DNA of 64,000 nt from Peteryoungia wuzhouensis (lineage in GTDB: Bacteria > Pseudomonadota > Alphaproteobacteria > Rhizobiales > Rhizobiaceae): assembly GCF_003205195.1 (NCBI RefSeq), contig NZ_QJRY01000001.1:496001-560000 (forward strand), written 5' to 3'. The notes beneath the pieces were generated by a model, which saw only the letters and a list, made by a program, of their open reading frames with translations, was not told the DNA's origin and did not search any database. Of this stretch, positions 52,103 to 63,477 are shown piece after piece. The stretch's first letter is position 1. Each line of letters opens with the position of its first letter. The position numbers and the translations under genes are program-made.

Positions 52103-52978
52103 TCAGCGGCGGATGAAATCCTCGATCCGCTCCGACAGATCCCGCTTCAGCGGTTCCTTCAGCCTGTCTGCGGCTTCAAGGATCTGGCGCGCCTTGAAGA
52201 AGTCGAGCACGCGAAAACCGTTCACGTCGGGCCGCAAATAGATGTCCGGCTGGCAGAGCTTCATCTTCAGCGCGACATGCGACTGCATCATCAATTGCGA
52301 GGCGCCAAAGAGGCTGTCGATCCGGTTGGGAATGTGTGCGCCGTCACCTTCCGGCGCGCCGATGACATCGATGGCGACCATCAGATCGGTCTCACCGGCG
52401 AGATGGTCGTAAGGAACGGGATTGAAGATGCCGCCGTCGATCATCAGGCGGCCATTGATGACGACAGGGGCAAACAGAGCGGGTATCGCGGCGGATGCCG
52501 CCAGCGCTTCATAGAGATCCCCGTCGGAGCAGACCAGTTCACACTGTCCGTAATAATCCGTGGCAACCACCTTGAGCGCCAGGCCGAGCGCATCGAAGGT
52601 TTCGGGGATCTGCGGCGGCAGAAAGGTGCGCAGGATGCGTCGCAGATTGAACTGGCCGATGCGAAAGCCGCCGAGCGCGCGGATGCTCGCGGGCCGCAGC
52701 CCCCAGAACATATTCAGCACGCGGGCCCTGTTGTCGGCGAGGTCGAGCACGTATTCGCGGATCTCACGGCCGCTCATGCCGGCCGCATAACCCGCCCCGA
52801 TGATCGCGCCCATGGAGGAGCCCGCGATCAAGGCGGGGCGGATGCCCAGTTCATCGAAGACGTCGAGCACGGCGATATGGGAGAAACCCCGTGCACCCCC
52901 GGCGCCGAGCGCCAGACCAATGGTCGGGACCGCCTTGCGGCCAGTGGAGGGAATAGGCGTTTCGGCGATCTGGTCCAT
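52103..52978 (-). CDS. Patatin-like phospholipase family protein (RssA-like)
   Basis: A 291-residue patatin-like hydrolase. The oxyanion loop is LALGAGGARGFSHIAVLD, the nucleophile elbow is AGSSMGAIIGAG (Ser in GSSMG) and the second catalytic residue is the Asp in LMIDGGIFNPV, so the Ser-Asp dyad is complete. RssA-type proteins may hydrolyse membrane lipids; the substrate is unknown. The gene is the last of a minus-strand group with rluB and rsmD; its stop meets the end of the antiporter gene. Confidence 0.92.
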   Translation of the reverse strand: MDQIAETPIPSTGRKAVPTIGLALGAGGARGFSHIAVLDVFDELGIRPALIAGSSMGAIIGAGYAAGMSGREIREYVLDLADNRARVLNMFWGLRPASIRALGGFRIGQFNLRRILRTFLPPQIPETFDALGLALKVVATDYYGQCELVCSDGDLYEALAASAAIPALFAPVVINGRLMIDGGIFNPVPYDHLAGETDLMVAIDVIGAPEGDGAHIPNRIDSLFGASQLMMQSHVALKMKLCQPDIYLRPDVNGFRVLDFFKARQILEAADRLKEPLKRDLSERIEDFIRR

Positions 52979-53004
52979 GCGACGGGCCTGCTGTGCAGAG
53001 AGTG

Positions 53005-53565
53005 TCAGTCCGGCCTATAGGAAAAGAAGTACATTTTCGTGTCACCGAAGGTGCGCTGTTCGATGAAGTTGAAAACCGGATCGACCGCGACCTGGACATC
53101 GGCCCGTTCCTCCAGGATCGCAAGCGCGCCTGGGGCCAGCCAACCACCCTGATGGGCCGCGAGAAGCGCCTTTTCGCCGAGGCCCTTGCCATACGGCGGA
53201 TCGGCAAAGACGATTTCGAAGGGCTCGATATTGTTCGAGGGACCGAGATCAGTCGCGTCGCGTCTCAGGATGCGGGCGCGGCCATGCAGGCCGAGGGCCT
53301 CGATGTTTTCCCACAGAAGCCCACGACCCTCGACGCTGTTTTCGACGAACAGCGCCGATTTGCAGCCGCGCGACAAAGCCTCGATCCCGACGGCACCGGT
53401 GCCGGCGAAAAGATCGAGGATGCGCGTGCCATCGAGCAAGCCCGGATGGGCATGGGCAAGGATGTTGAAAAGGCTTTCGCGCGTCCGGTCGACAGTCGGC
53501 CGGATGTCATTGGATTTGGGCGTGGCCAGGTTACGGCCGCGAAACTCTCCGCCAACGATGCGCAT
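53005..53565 (-). CDS. rsmD: 16S rRNA (guanine(966)-N(2))-methyltransferase
   Basis: A 186-residue RsmD. Start MRIVGGEFRGRNLATPKSND, RPTVDRTRESLFNIL, SAM loop ILDLFAGTGAVGIEALSRGC and catalytic FADPPYGKG (NPPY-type motif). It methylates N2 of G966 in 16S rRNA during 30S assembly. It overlaps almost with the rluB-like gene (6 bp apart), and both modify rRNA, so they are probably one transcript. Confidence 0.95.
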   Translation of the reverse strand: MRIVGGEFRGRNLATPKSNDIRPTVDRTRESLFNILAHAHPGLLDGTRILDLFAGTGAVGIEALSRGCKSALFVENSVEGRGLLWENIEALGLHGRARILRRDATDLGPSNNIEPFEIVFADPPYGKGLGEKALLAAHQGGWLAPGALAILEERADVQVAVDPVFNFIEQRTFGDTKMYFFSYRPD

Positions 53566-53571
53566 GAGGCC

Positions 53572-55521
53572 TTACCTCTTGCCCTTCGGCGCGCCGCGAC
53601 CGCCACCGCCGGGCTTGCCGCCGAAGCCGCCGGGACCACCGGAGCGCGGGCCGCCTGAAGGGCGACCGCCCGGCTTGCCACCGAAGCTCTTGCCAGCCGG
53701 CTTGCCGCCGGGCTTACCAAAGGACTTGCCAGCCGGCTTGTCACCAAAAGGCTTTCCGGCGGGTTTGTCGCCATAGGCCCGGCCGGCCGGCTTGTCGCCG
53801 AAGGCCTTGGGGCCGCGAGGCTTGTCACCGAAGGGCTTTGCACCACGCGGCTTGTCGCCGAACGGACGTTCGCCGCGCGGGCGCTCCTCGCCGGAGCGAT
53901 CGGCGCGGGGGCGATCGCCGAAATCACGGCGGGGAGCCCGGTCTTCGCCTTCGCGACGCGGCGGACGGTCTGCATTGTCACGACGCGGGCCACGGTCGCC
54001 AGCTTCGCGGCGCGGACCACGGTCTGCACCTTCACGACGCGGTGCGCGGTCGTCACCGTCGCGACGGGGGGGACGGTCGCCGAAACCACCGCGCTTTTCG
54101 CCACGGCCACCATCGCGACCGCCGGGCTTCTTGTCCGGGCCGTCTGCGCGGATCCATTCGCCCTCGTCGTCATGCGCGCGGCTGACGATGACGCGCGGTC
54201 CTTCGCGATCGTCGAAGCGATCGACCGGGCGCTCCGGCCGGTTGTCGGGCTTGCGGCGGGCGGCAGCAGCGGCCGCCTTTTCGCCGAGCGGACGGGCACC
54301 CGGCGCCATCCAGACATTGGCGGTGCGGTTCTTGGTAGCGGCGGGCGCGCGCTTCGGCTTGTCGTCGAACTTGTTGTCGGCGAATTTCTTGTCGCCAAAC
54401 TTCTTGTCGCCGAATTTCTTGTCCCCGAACTTCTTGCCGCTGTCGCTGCGGCTGGTGTCGAGACGTTCCAGCGCACGATCGCGGCGATCGTTCTTGTCGA
54501 GCTTGTCCGGGCGCTTGCCGCCCGTGGAGCGCTCGTCGCGGGCCCATTCGGCCTTTGCGGGGCGAGCCGGCTTCTTCGGCGTTGCGTCTTCGTCGTCCTC
54601 AATCTCGGCGCCACCATGGCTGTAGACCGGTGCGTCGAAATTGGCCTTGGCTTCTTCGATCAGACGGGGGCCGAGCTGGTCGCGCAGCATGCGACCGCGA
54701 ACTTCCTGGACCTGGCCTTCCGGCAGGTCGCCGAGCTGGAACGGGCCATAGGAGACACGGATCAGGCGGTTGACCTCGAGACCGAGCGCGCCAAGCACGT
54801 TCTTGATCTCGCGGTTCTTGCCTTCGCGAAGCCCCATGGTGATCCAGACATTGTGGCCCTGCTTGCGGTCGAGCGTCGCATCGATCGCACCGTAGAGCAC
54901 GCCGTCGACGGCAATGCCTTCCTTCAGCGCATCGAGCGCCGGCTGGTCGACCTCGCCATAGGCGCGCACGCGGTAGCGACGCAGCCAGCCGGTGGTCGGC
55001 AGTTCCAGAACGCGGGCGAGCCCACCGTCATTGGTGAGCAGCAGCAGGCCTTCGGTGTTGATGTCGAGACGGCCGATGGACATGACGCGCGGCAGGTCTT
55101 CCGGCAGGTTCTCGAATACGGTCGGGCGGCCTTCCGGATCGGAATTGGTCGTCACCAGGCCGGCAGGCTTGTGGTAGAGCCACAGACGCGTGCGCTCGAT
55201 GCCACGGATCGGCTGGCCGTCAACCTCGATCTTGTCGGCGAGCGTGGCGTTCAGGACCGGGCTGTCGAGCACGGTGCCGTTCACGGCCACGCGGCCTTCC
55301 ATGATCATGCGCTCGATGTCACGGCGCGAAGCGACGCCGGCGCGCGCCAGCAGCTTGGAAATGCGCTCGGGCTTCATCGTGTCGTCACCGGCCGGCGCCT
55401 CAGGGCGGGCGGCACGGGCGGGCTTGGTTTCGGATTTCGCGGCCGGCTTGCGGGTGAGCGGTTTGCCGCCGCGCTCAGCGGGCTTGCCCGCCGGACGCTT
55501 GGACTTGTCTTTGAATGTCAT
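53572..55521 (-). CDS. rluB: RluB-like rRNA pseudouridine synthase with very long disordered C-terminal tail
   Basis: A 649-residue protein. The enzyme part (about 45-290) has an S4 RNA-binding domain (RISKLLARAGVASRRDIERM) and an RsuA/RluB catalytic domain with the essential Asp in IGRLDINTEGLLLLTND, RRYRVRAYGEVDQPAL and EGKNREIKNVLGALGL. It should modify a uridine in 23S (RluB/E) or 16S (RsuA) rRNA. After residue about 290, over half the protein is low-complexity, rich in Lys, Arg, Asp, Gly and Pro: KFGDK tandem units, RREGxDRxPRR repeats and FGDKPxG repeats ending in GRGAPKGKR. Much longer than RluB of E. coli (291). The N-terminal 45 residues are also Lys/Arg-rich. The tail probably adds RNA affinity, which is inference. 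Confidence 0.88.
   Translation of the reverse strand: MTFKDKSKRPAGKPAERGGKPLTRKPAAKSETKPARAARPEAPAGDDTMKPERISKLLARAGVASRRDIERMIMEGRVAVNGTVLDSPVLNATLADKIEVDGQPIRGIERTRLWLYHKPAGLVTTNSDPEGRPTVFENLPEDLPRVMSIGRLDINTEGLLLLTNDGGLARVLELPTTGWLRRYRVRAYGEVDQPALDALKEGIAVDGVLYGAIDATLDRKQGHNVWITMGLREGKNREIKNVLGALGLEVNRLIRVSYGPFQLGDLPEGQVQEVRGRMLRDQLGPRLIEEAKANFDAPVYSHGGAEIEDDEDATPKKPARPAKAEWARDERSTGGKRPDKLDKNDRRDRALERLDTSRSDSGKKFGDKKFGDKKFGDKKFADNKFDDKPKRAPAATKNRTANVWMAPGARPLGEKAAAAAARRKPDNRPERPVDRFDDREGPRVIVSRAHDDEGEWIRADGPDKKPGGRDGGRGEKRGGFGDRPPRRDGDDRAPRREGADRGPRREAGDRGPRRDNADRPPRREGEDRAPRRDFGDRPRADRSGEERPRGERPFGDKPRGAKPFGDKPRGPKAFGDKPAGRAYGDKPAGKPFGDKPAGKSFGKPGGKPAGKSFGGKPGGRPSGGPRSGGPGGFGGKPGGGGRGAPKGKR
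53686..53872 (-). repeat. Repeats encoding FGDKP(A/R)G units in the rluB-like gene
   Basis: Direct repeats of a short unit encoding FGDKPRG or FGDKPAG, alternating with KPF/KAF/KSF, at the C-terminal end of the rluB-like tail. Copies differ mainly by silent changes. Confidence 0.65.
54358..54437 (-). repeat. Tandem 15-bp repeat encoding KKFGD units in the rluB-like gene
   Basis: About five imperfect 15-bp units (AAG AAG TTC GGG GAC type), varying at third codon positions, code for K-K-F-(G/A/D)-D repeats in the disordered tail. Confidence 0.7.
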
Positions 55522-55590
55522 TTGTTGTTTGCCTGTGGTTTGGGCTGTCGTATCAGGTCATGCGGCCCGGGTTAAGCAGAAAGTTCAGGC

Positions 55591-56046
55591 ATGGCGCAGA
55601 CAAACGGCTTCATGGATGCCGCCTTTGCGGAGGCACTTGCCGCCGGCGAACGCGGCGAAGTGCCGATCGGTGCGGTCGTTGTGCGCGACGGCGAGATCAT
55701 CGGGCGGGCCGGCAACGAGACGCGGGCGTTGAACGACGTGACGGCGCACGCGGAAATTCTGGCCATCCGACGCGCGGCACAGGCTGTCGGCGACGAGCGG
55801 CTGATCGAGGCCGATCTCTATGTGACGCTCGAGCCCTGCACGATGTGCGCGGCGGCCATTTCCTTTGCCCGCATCCGCCGGCTTTATTATGCAGCGCAGG
55901 ACACAAAAGGCGGCGCAGTGGAAAGCGGCGTGCGCTTTTATGCCCAGCCGACCTGCCACCATGCGCCCGAGGTTTATTCCGGCATCCGGGAGACAGAGGC
56001 GGCCGAGATGCTCAAGGGCTTTTTCCAGACGAAGAGAGAGACATGA
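55591..56046 (+). CDS. tadA: tRNA-specific adenosine deaminase
   Basis: A 151-residue cytidine-deaminase-fold enzyme that converts A34 to inosine in tRNA-Arg. Zinc and catalytic motifs: DVTAHAEILAIRRA (His, Glu) and TLEPCTMCAAAI (the Cys pair), and VPIGAVVVRDGEIIG near the start. The stop overlaps the next gene's ATG (ATGA at 56043). Divergent from the rluB-like gene. Confidence 0.95.
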   Translation: MAQTNGFMDAAFAEALAAGERGEVPIGAVVVRDGEIIGRAGNETRALNDVTAHAEILAIRRAAQAVGDERLIEADLYVTLEPCTMCAAAISFARIRRLYYAAQDTKGGAVESGVRFYAQPTCHHAPEVYSGIRETEAAEMLKGFFQTKRET

Positions 56047-56363
56047 TCCTGATTGCTCCGCTCCTGTCGCTGATCGCCATGGGGCTGATTGCGGCCTGGG
56101 GCCATCGCAACATCGCCCCTGAGCGCGCCTATCTGCCCTTGCAATGGTCGGCAGACGGGACGGTCAACCGACAGGCGCCCCGGCTGGTGGCGGTTTCGGG
56201 CATACCTGTCGTCATGGCGGTCGTGATGTGTCTCGTCGCCTATCTCTCGCGCAACAATCCGGGCGATCGGGATATGGCCCTGATCTGGATTTCGATCATC
56301 GGCCCAGGCATCGAGGCCTTCTATCTGGCGCTGCTCGCAAGAGCTGTCGAGACGGACGAGTGA
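56043..56363 (+). CDS. Small membrane protein, DUF1648-like
   Basis: A 106-residue protein with three predicted membrane helices (MILIAPLLSLIAMGLIAAWG, VSGIPVVMAVVMCLVAYLS and MALIWISIIGPGIEAFYLAL). The segment YLPLQWSADGTVNRQAPR resembles the sequence pattern of DUF1648 proteins (P-x-x-x-x-W-x-x-x-G), but the match is by eye and weak. Translationally coupled to tadA by the ATGA overlap. Function unknown. Confidence 0.72.
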   Translation: MILIAPLLSLIAMGLIAAWGHRNIAPERAYLPLQWSADGTVNRQAPRLVAVSGIPVVMAVVMCLVAYLSRNNPGDRDMALIWISIIGPGIEAFYLALLARAVETDE

Positions 56364-56391
56364 GGTTGCAGCCAAGTTGGGGCGGCCTGGC

Positions 56392-57183
56392 TCAGCCGCT
56401 TCCTGCCACCGACGTGAACGCGACGCGGTTGCGCCCGGCATTTTTGGCTCGGTAGAGCCCGGCATCGGCGCTGCGATAGAGATCGGCGACGACGCACGGG
56501 GTTTCCGCGACGGCGAAACCGATGCTGACACTCAGGGGCACACGCCGTCCATCGTGGACAATGTTGACGCCTGAAACCGCATTGCGAATACGCTCGGCAA
56601 TGGCAAGGGCCGCATTCTGACTTGCGTCCCGCATCAGAACCGCGAACTCCTCGCCACCGATGCGCCCGCAGACATCGTCCGGACCAATGCTTTCGCGCAG
56701 CGCCTGCGCAAGCCCGCGCAAGGCTTCGTCGCCTGCATCATGACCGAAGGTGTCGTTGATCTGCTTGAAGTGGTCGGCGTCGAGGACAAGAAGAGCAAGC
56801 CGTGTGCCCGGGGTCATGCAGGCTTCTTCAAGCGCCGCGAAGACAGCCTCGCGATTGAGCCCTCCTGTCAGGCTGTCGGTGCGGGCGCGAATGCTCAGGA
56901 CCTGGTGCAAATCGTGCAGTTCGCGATGGGCGCGATCAAGCGCCCGGTGGGCGGCGGTGAGTTCGTCGCGCGCCCGCACGACACATTCCTTCTGATGGAA
57001 CTGCCAGGCGCTCGCGGGGGCCGCGATGAGCAGCGGGCATAGCAGGCTCATCCAGAAGCCCGGACCATCCGGCGTGCCCCCGAGCATCGGCACCAGCAAC
57101 AGCACGATCGACACCGACGCCAGAACGGAGAGCGCCGTGGCTATCGCCGATTTCCGGATGGTTGCACTGCTGATCCTGGCCAT
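56392..57183 (-). CDS. Membrane-bound diguanylate cyclase (GGDEF)
   Basis: A 263-residue protein: two N-terminal membrane helices (about 12-58; ALSVLASVSIVLLLVPMLGG and FWMSLLCPLLIAAPASAW), a coiled coil (about 68-100) and a GGDEF domain (about 100-260) with RTDSLTGGLNREAV, LDADHFKQINDTFGHDAGDE and the full signature RIGGEEFAVL. It should make c-di-GMP. The domain lacks a clear I-site RxxD ahead of GGEEF. It converges with tadA's partner gene and follows the GNAT gene on the same strand after 51 bp. Confidence 0.92.
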   Translation of the reverse strand: MARISSATIRKSAIATALSVLASVSIVLLLVPMLGGTPDGPGFWMSLLCPLLIAAPASAWQFHQKECVVRARDELTAAHRALDRAHRELHDLHQVLSIRARTDSLTGGLNREAVFAALEEACMTPGTRLALLVLDADHFKQINDTFGHDAGDEALRGLAQALRESIGPDDVCGRIGGEEFAVLMRDASQNAALAIAERIRNAVSGVNIVHDGRRVPLSVSIGFAVAETPCVVADLYRSADAGLYRAKNAGRNRVAFTSVAGSG

Positions 57184-57234
57184 GCCAGCAGCCCTAGTTT
57201 GCGCGGGTTAACGTAACGTTAGTCTCGAACGAGA

Positions 57235-57717
57235 CTATTCGGCGCGGGCAAAGTCTGCAAGAGCCTCACCGCTCATGCGATAGCGGATCCATTCGGTCTG
57301 GGGTTCGGCGCCGATTGCATCGTAGACACGAATGGCGGGCTCGTTCCAGTCGAGCACGCTCCATTCGAAACGACCGCAGCCCTTCTCGACGGCGACTTGG
57401 GCGAGGTGCTTCAGGAGCAGTTTGCCAGCGCCGGAGCCACGATGGTCGGGCGAGACATAGAGGTCTTCGAGGCAGAGACCGTTCTTCGCCTGCCAGGTGG
57501 AATAGTTGTAGAACCAGACGGCAAAGCCAGCCGGCTTGCCATCGGCCTCAAGGATCACCGCGTGGGTCACGGAGCCTTCGCCGAAGATCGAGGCACGGAT
57601 CGTCTCCTCCGTCGCCTCCACCTCGTGACCTGCCTTTTCAAAAACGGCAAGCTCGGTGATGAAACCGAGGATGGTGGCGGCATCATCTGATGTTGCGGGG
57701 CGAATGGTGAAGGGCAT
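57235..57717 (-). CDS. GNAT family N-acetyltransferase
   Basis: A 160-residue GNAT enzyme. It opens MPFTIRPATSDDAATILGFI, and the acetyl-CoA loop is in LEDLYVSPDHRGSGAGKLLL (R/Q-x-x-G-x-G/A), with CGRFEWSVLDWNEPAIRVYD typical of the diamine/spermidine acetyltransferase-like group. The acceptor substrate is unknown. ATG 57717 used; a TTG directly ahead is less likely. A terminator for the upstream gene ends 15 bp before the start. Confidence 0.9.
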   Translation of the reverse strand: MPFTIRPATSDDAATILGFITELAVFEKAGHEVEATEETIRASIFGEGSVTHAVILEADGKPAGFAVWFYNYSTWQAKNGLCLEDLYVSPDHRGSGAGKLLLKHLAQVAVEKGCGRFEWSVLDWNEPAIRVYDAIGAEPQTEWIRYRMSGEALADFARAE

Positions 57718-57731
57718 CAAGAAACCTCAAA

Positions 57732-57759
57732 GAAAAAGGCAGGGCGTTTGCGCCCTGCC
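57732..57759 (-). terminator. Rho-independent terminator after the lipoprotein gene
   Basis: On the minus strand a perfect 9-bp stem GGCAGGGCG/CGCCCTGCC with a 4-nt loop is followed by TTTTTCTTT. It closes the lipoprotein transcript and lies just ahead of the GNAT gene. Confidence 0.9.
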
Positions 57760-57785
57760 CCGATCGATTGCGTTGAAAGCGCCGC

Positions 57786-58415
57786 TTATTGGAAGGGCGT
57801 CCACCACGAGCTGTTTTGCTGGGCAGCCTTGGCCATCTTCTTGCGGCGCTTTTCCTTCTTGACTTCCGGTTCGCCGAGATCGGTGAGCGTCGCTTCCTCG
57901 GCCTGACGATATTGCGACGGCGGGTCGGACAACAGGCGGCGCTGGTCGAGATAAGCGCCCTTCTGCAGCTTGCGGGCATCGCGGAAGGCTTGCCACTTCT
58001 GTGTCTCGGTCATGGTGCCCGAGGTGCCGTAACCGGCGAGCAACGGCGAGCGGTACCGCGGATTGTCGGCATTGGCGTCGGCTTCGGCGACCAGGCGTTC
58101 ACGCGCCTCTTCCGGGGATTCGACCCAGTTCGGATTGTTTTCGCGGCTGGCGACCGACTGCTGCGGCGCGACCAGCGAGGCCGTCGCACCCGGCGGGGGC
58201 AGGACCAGAGACGGCCGCGGATTGTATTTTGTGCCCTTGTTGGCCGGTTCACGCGGGGCGACGGACACGGCGGAGCCGACGTCGTCCACCAACTGTTCCA
58301 TCGCCGTCTTGTCCGTGCCGTAGGTCGGGCTGCCGACGCAACCGGAAAGACCTGCCGTCACGCCAAAAAGACCAGCCAGACCGAGGCCAACTCTGAACAG
58401 ATATGCCGATTTCAT
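57786..58415 (-). CDS. Putative lipoprotein
   Basis: A 209-residue protein with a lipoprotein signal peptide (MKSAYLFRVGLGLAGLFGVT) and a lipobox GLSGC (Cys at about 26). The mature part is low in structure and rich in Pro/Ala/Gln: APREPANKGTKYNPRPSLVL, NWVESPEEARERLVAEADAN, TETQKWQAFRDARKLQKGAY and a Lys-rich stretch (VKKEKRRKKMAK) near the C-terminus. No enzymatic domain is visible. It lies downstream of ileS; a rhizobial lipoprotein gene of this sort in that place is familiar but unnamed. Confidence 0.82.
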   Translation of the reverse strand: MKSAYLFRVGLGLAGLFGVTAGLSGCVGSPTYGTDKTAMEQLVDDVGSAVSVAPREPANKGTKYNPRPSLVLPPPGATASLVAPQQSVASRENNPNWVESPEEARERLVAEADANADNPRYRSPLLAGYGTSGTMTETQKWQAFRDARKLQKGAYLDQRRLLSDPPSQYRQAEEATLTDLGEPEVKKEKRRKKMAKAAQQNSSWWTPFQ

Positions 58416-58551
58416 GAATGCCTACCAGCCTCGCCGCAGTTCATCTGTGCTGCCGAATAATTCTTTCCCACCGCTGCCGGGGGAATTCGGCCAATTTCAG
58501 GCAGTTTTACCGGATGACCCACGAAAGCGCAAATCATCCGGTTAATTTTCC

Positions 58552-61515
<2,964 letters not shown>

Positions 61516-61764
61516 GGATCAGCCATCGAATGGGGCGACCTCAAGCGGTCGCAAAATTATGTCAAGGAGTGGCGGCAAGCGGGCGCTCAGGCTTTCAAAC
61601 CCAACGCCAAAAACCCGGACCTTCCCGCAGCTCTTCAAGCCGCCGGGAGGGCCGGGCCAATAATTCGAATGATCCGGGCCGCCGAAAGATACGTCATGGC
61701 CGCGTTCTTTAGGGGGTTTTCGCGCCAAAAGGAAGGGGCAAGATGGGCTGTCGCATACCCCCTT

Positions 61765-62004
61765 TTACTCGCCGCCTTCAGCCTCGACCACCTTGCGCAG
61801 GGCATCGTTGATGCGGTCCTGCCAGCCGGGGCCGTCCTTCTGGAAGTGTTCGAGGACTGCGCTGTCGAGCTTGATCGACACCATCTCGCGAACCTCGGGC
61901 GGCGCGCGGCGTTCGACAGCGGGGGCCACGGGCTTCGGCGCCGGCTTGAACAGCGCCTCGGCGGCATCCTTCGGGTTCACGGGTCTGCGTGGCGTCGTGG
62001 CCAT
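61765..62004 (-). CDS. BrnA-like antitoxin domain protein, without visible toxin partner
   Basis: A 79-residue protein. A variable Pro/Ala-rich N-terminus (MATTPRRPVNPKDAAEALFK) is followed by a ribbon-helix-helix domain like that of BrnA antitoxins (REMVSIKLDSAVLEHFQKDG, PGWQDRINDALRKVVEAEG). BrnA normally binds DNA and neutralises the BrnT ribonuclease toxin, encoded just upstream in the same operon. No BrnT-like gene is present: upstream lies the diguanylate cyclase gene. It is thus an orphan that may act as a transcription factor. ATG 62004 chosen for AAAGG ahead of it; a longer frame to 62055 is possible. Confidence 0.8.
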   Translation of the reverse strand: MATTPRRPVNPKDAAEALFKPAPKPVAPAVERRAPPEVREMVSIKLDSAVLEHFQKDGPGWQDRINDALRKVVEAEGGE

Positions 62005-62100
62005 GGGGTGCCTTTCGGTCTCTTTCAGTGATTTGCTGGGCGCACTAGGCGCCATCGAGACGTAGGCGTCAAGCGGAAGCGCTTGACTGCAACGCAGGCA

Positions 62101-63327
62101 TCAGGCCGACAAGAGGACTGGCCTGTGGCTCTCGGCTGAGCCGGTTTTTGGGCCTGGGACCGTCTCAGGATTGGCGTCCGAGATCGCGGCGTGCTGGAAC
62201 ACGACGCGGTTACGCCCCTGGTTCTTGGCCTCGTAAAGGCCGATATCGGCCTCAGCCATCCAGGCATCGAGGCTGCGTGCCGTTCCATCCGTGACGACCA
62301 TGCCGCAGGAGAAGGACAGGCGAAAACGGTTGTCGCCCGAACAGATATCCTCGGAGGTGATCGCCAGGCGCGCCGCCTCTATGGTCGCGAGCGCCGTGGC
62401 GCTGTCCCGGTTCGGCAGGCAAATCCCGAACTCTTCCCCGCCCAGCCGGCCGAAGATCGCATCCGGGGGCAGAAGCGCGCTCGTCCTCTCGGCGAACTGC
62501 TGCAGGGCGTCATCCCCGCCCTTGTGGCCATAGGTATCGTTGACACGCTTGAAATGATCGAGATCGAGTACGGCGATGGCGGTGCCCTGCCGTTCCGCGA
62601 GCTTGGCAGCCTGATGCAGGAACATGCGGCGGTTCGCCAGACCGGTCAGGTTGTCCCGCTCGGCCAGCTGGCGCTGGATCTCGCCGCCGCGTTCGAGCTT
62701 CAGCACCATGGCCATCAGGAAGGAGAGGAGGTTGAAGATCAGCAGCAGCATGCTGGTATAGGTCATCCAGTCGGAGACCGGGATGCGCCCTTCGAAATGG
62801 ACGGGATAGAGGACGGGAAGCGGCGTGATCAACAGGGTGGAAAGCGCATAAGCCCCATAGACCACGGCCGCCAACCGCGCCGAGGGCAGTCGTTCGCCCG
62901 GCTTGGCCCGCCAGAGATCGAGGGTGCCGAGCGCCAGATTGACAGCAGAGCCAAGGTAGACGAGCGAAATGCGCACCGGGGTCGGATCTTCGAGAAGGCC
63001 GGCAAGAACCATGCCCATGCATGTGAGCACTGCAACGTGAAAGCCGTGCCGCAGCCGATAGGGCTGGCCGTAGAATTCCTTGAAGCCGAGCCGCATCAGA
63101 CTGGTGCGCGCCACGTAGATGAGCCCGCCGATATATCCCATGATGTTGTAGGGGACATATTCCGTGAGGCTGGTGCCGATGGCGCCGATGACCATGAACC
63201 AGGAGGCGAGCGCCCAGAAGACGATTTCCTTCTGGTGCGGGTTTCGCACCCAGGCGATCGTTGCGACGACCAGCACGGCAAAGTTGATCACCGCGTTGTA
63301 GGAGATGACCGTCAGCAGGTCCAGCAT
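62101..63327 (-). CDS. Membrane-bound diguanylate cyclase (GGDEF), seven-helix sensor
   Basis: A 408-residue protein. The N-terminal half (about 1-215) contains about seven membrane helices (INFAVLVVATIAWVRNPHQK, IVFWALASWFMVIGAIGTSL, HGFHVAVLTCMGMVLAGLLE, DWMTYTSMLLLIFNLLSFLM); the helix number is estimated by eye. The GGDEF domain (about 230-385) has RDNLTGLANRRMFLHQ, LDLDHFKRVNDTYGHKGGDD and RLGGEEFGICLP, so cyclase activity is likely. The ATG at 63327 is used; a TTG at 63339 is the upstream alternative. Located between the YeeE gene and the BrnA-like gene. Confidence 0.9.
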   Translation of the reverse strand: MLDLLTVISYNAVINFAVLVVATIAWVRNPHQKEIVFWALASWFMVIGAIGTSLTEYVPYNIMGYIGGLIYVARTSLMRLGFKEFYGQPYRLRHGFHVAVLTCMGMVLAGLLEDPTPVRISLVYLGSAVNLALGTLDLWRAKPGERLPSARLAAVVYGAYALSTLLITPLPVLYPVHFEGRIPVSDWMTYTSMLLLIFNLLSFLMAMVLKLERGGEIQRQLAERDNLTGLANRRMFLHQAAKLAERQGTAIAVLDLDHFKRVNDTYGHKGGDDALQQFAERTSALLPPDAIFGRLGGEEFGICLPNRDSATALATIEAARLAITSEDICSGDNRFRLSFSCGMVVTDGTARSLDAWMAEADIGLYEAKNQGRNRVVFQHAAISDANPETVPGPKTGSAESHRPVLLSA

Positions 63328-63477
63328 CGGTTCAGCCAAGCCTAAGGGAACGTTGCCGCCTTTAAATCACGATATTCCGGTAAATAAGATTAATTCGCGG
63401 AAAAGCCCGGGCAATTAAGGGCCGGAAGGTTAAACCGGGGTAAACCGGCAGGACCTCCTGACCCGCCGCAATTCCGA

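Noticed and set aside
61530-61570. An ileS promoter starting CTTGAC
   Set aside because: CTTGAC is present on the minus strand but no acceptable -10 element lies at 16-18 nt spacing.
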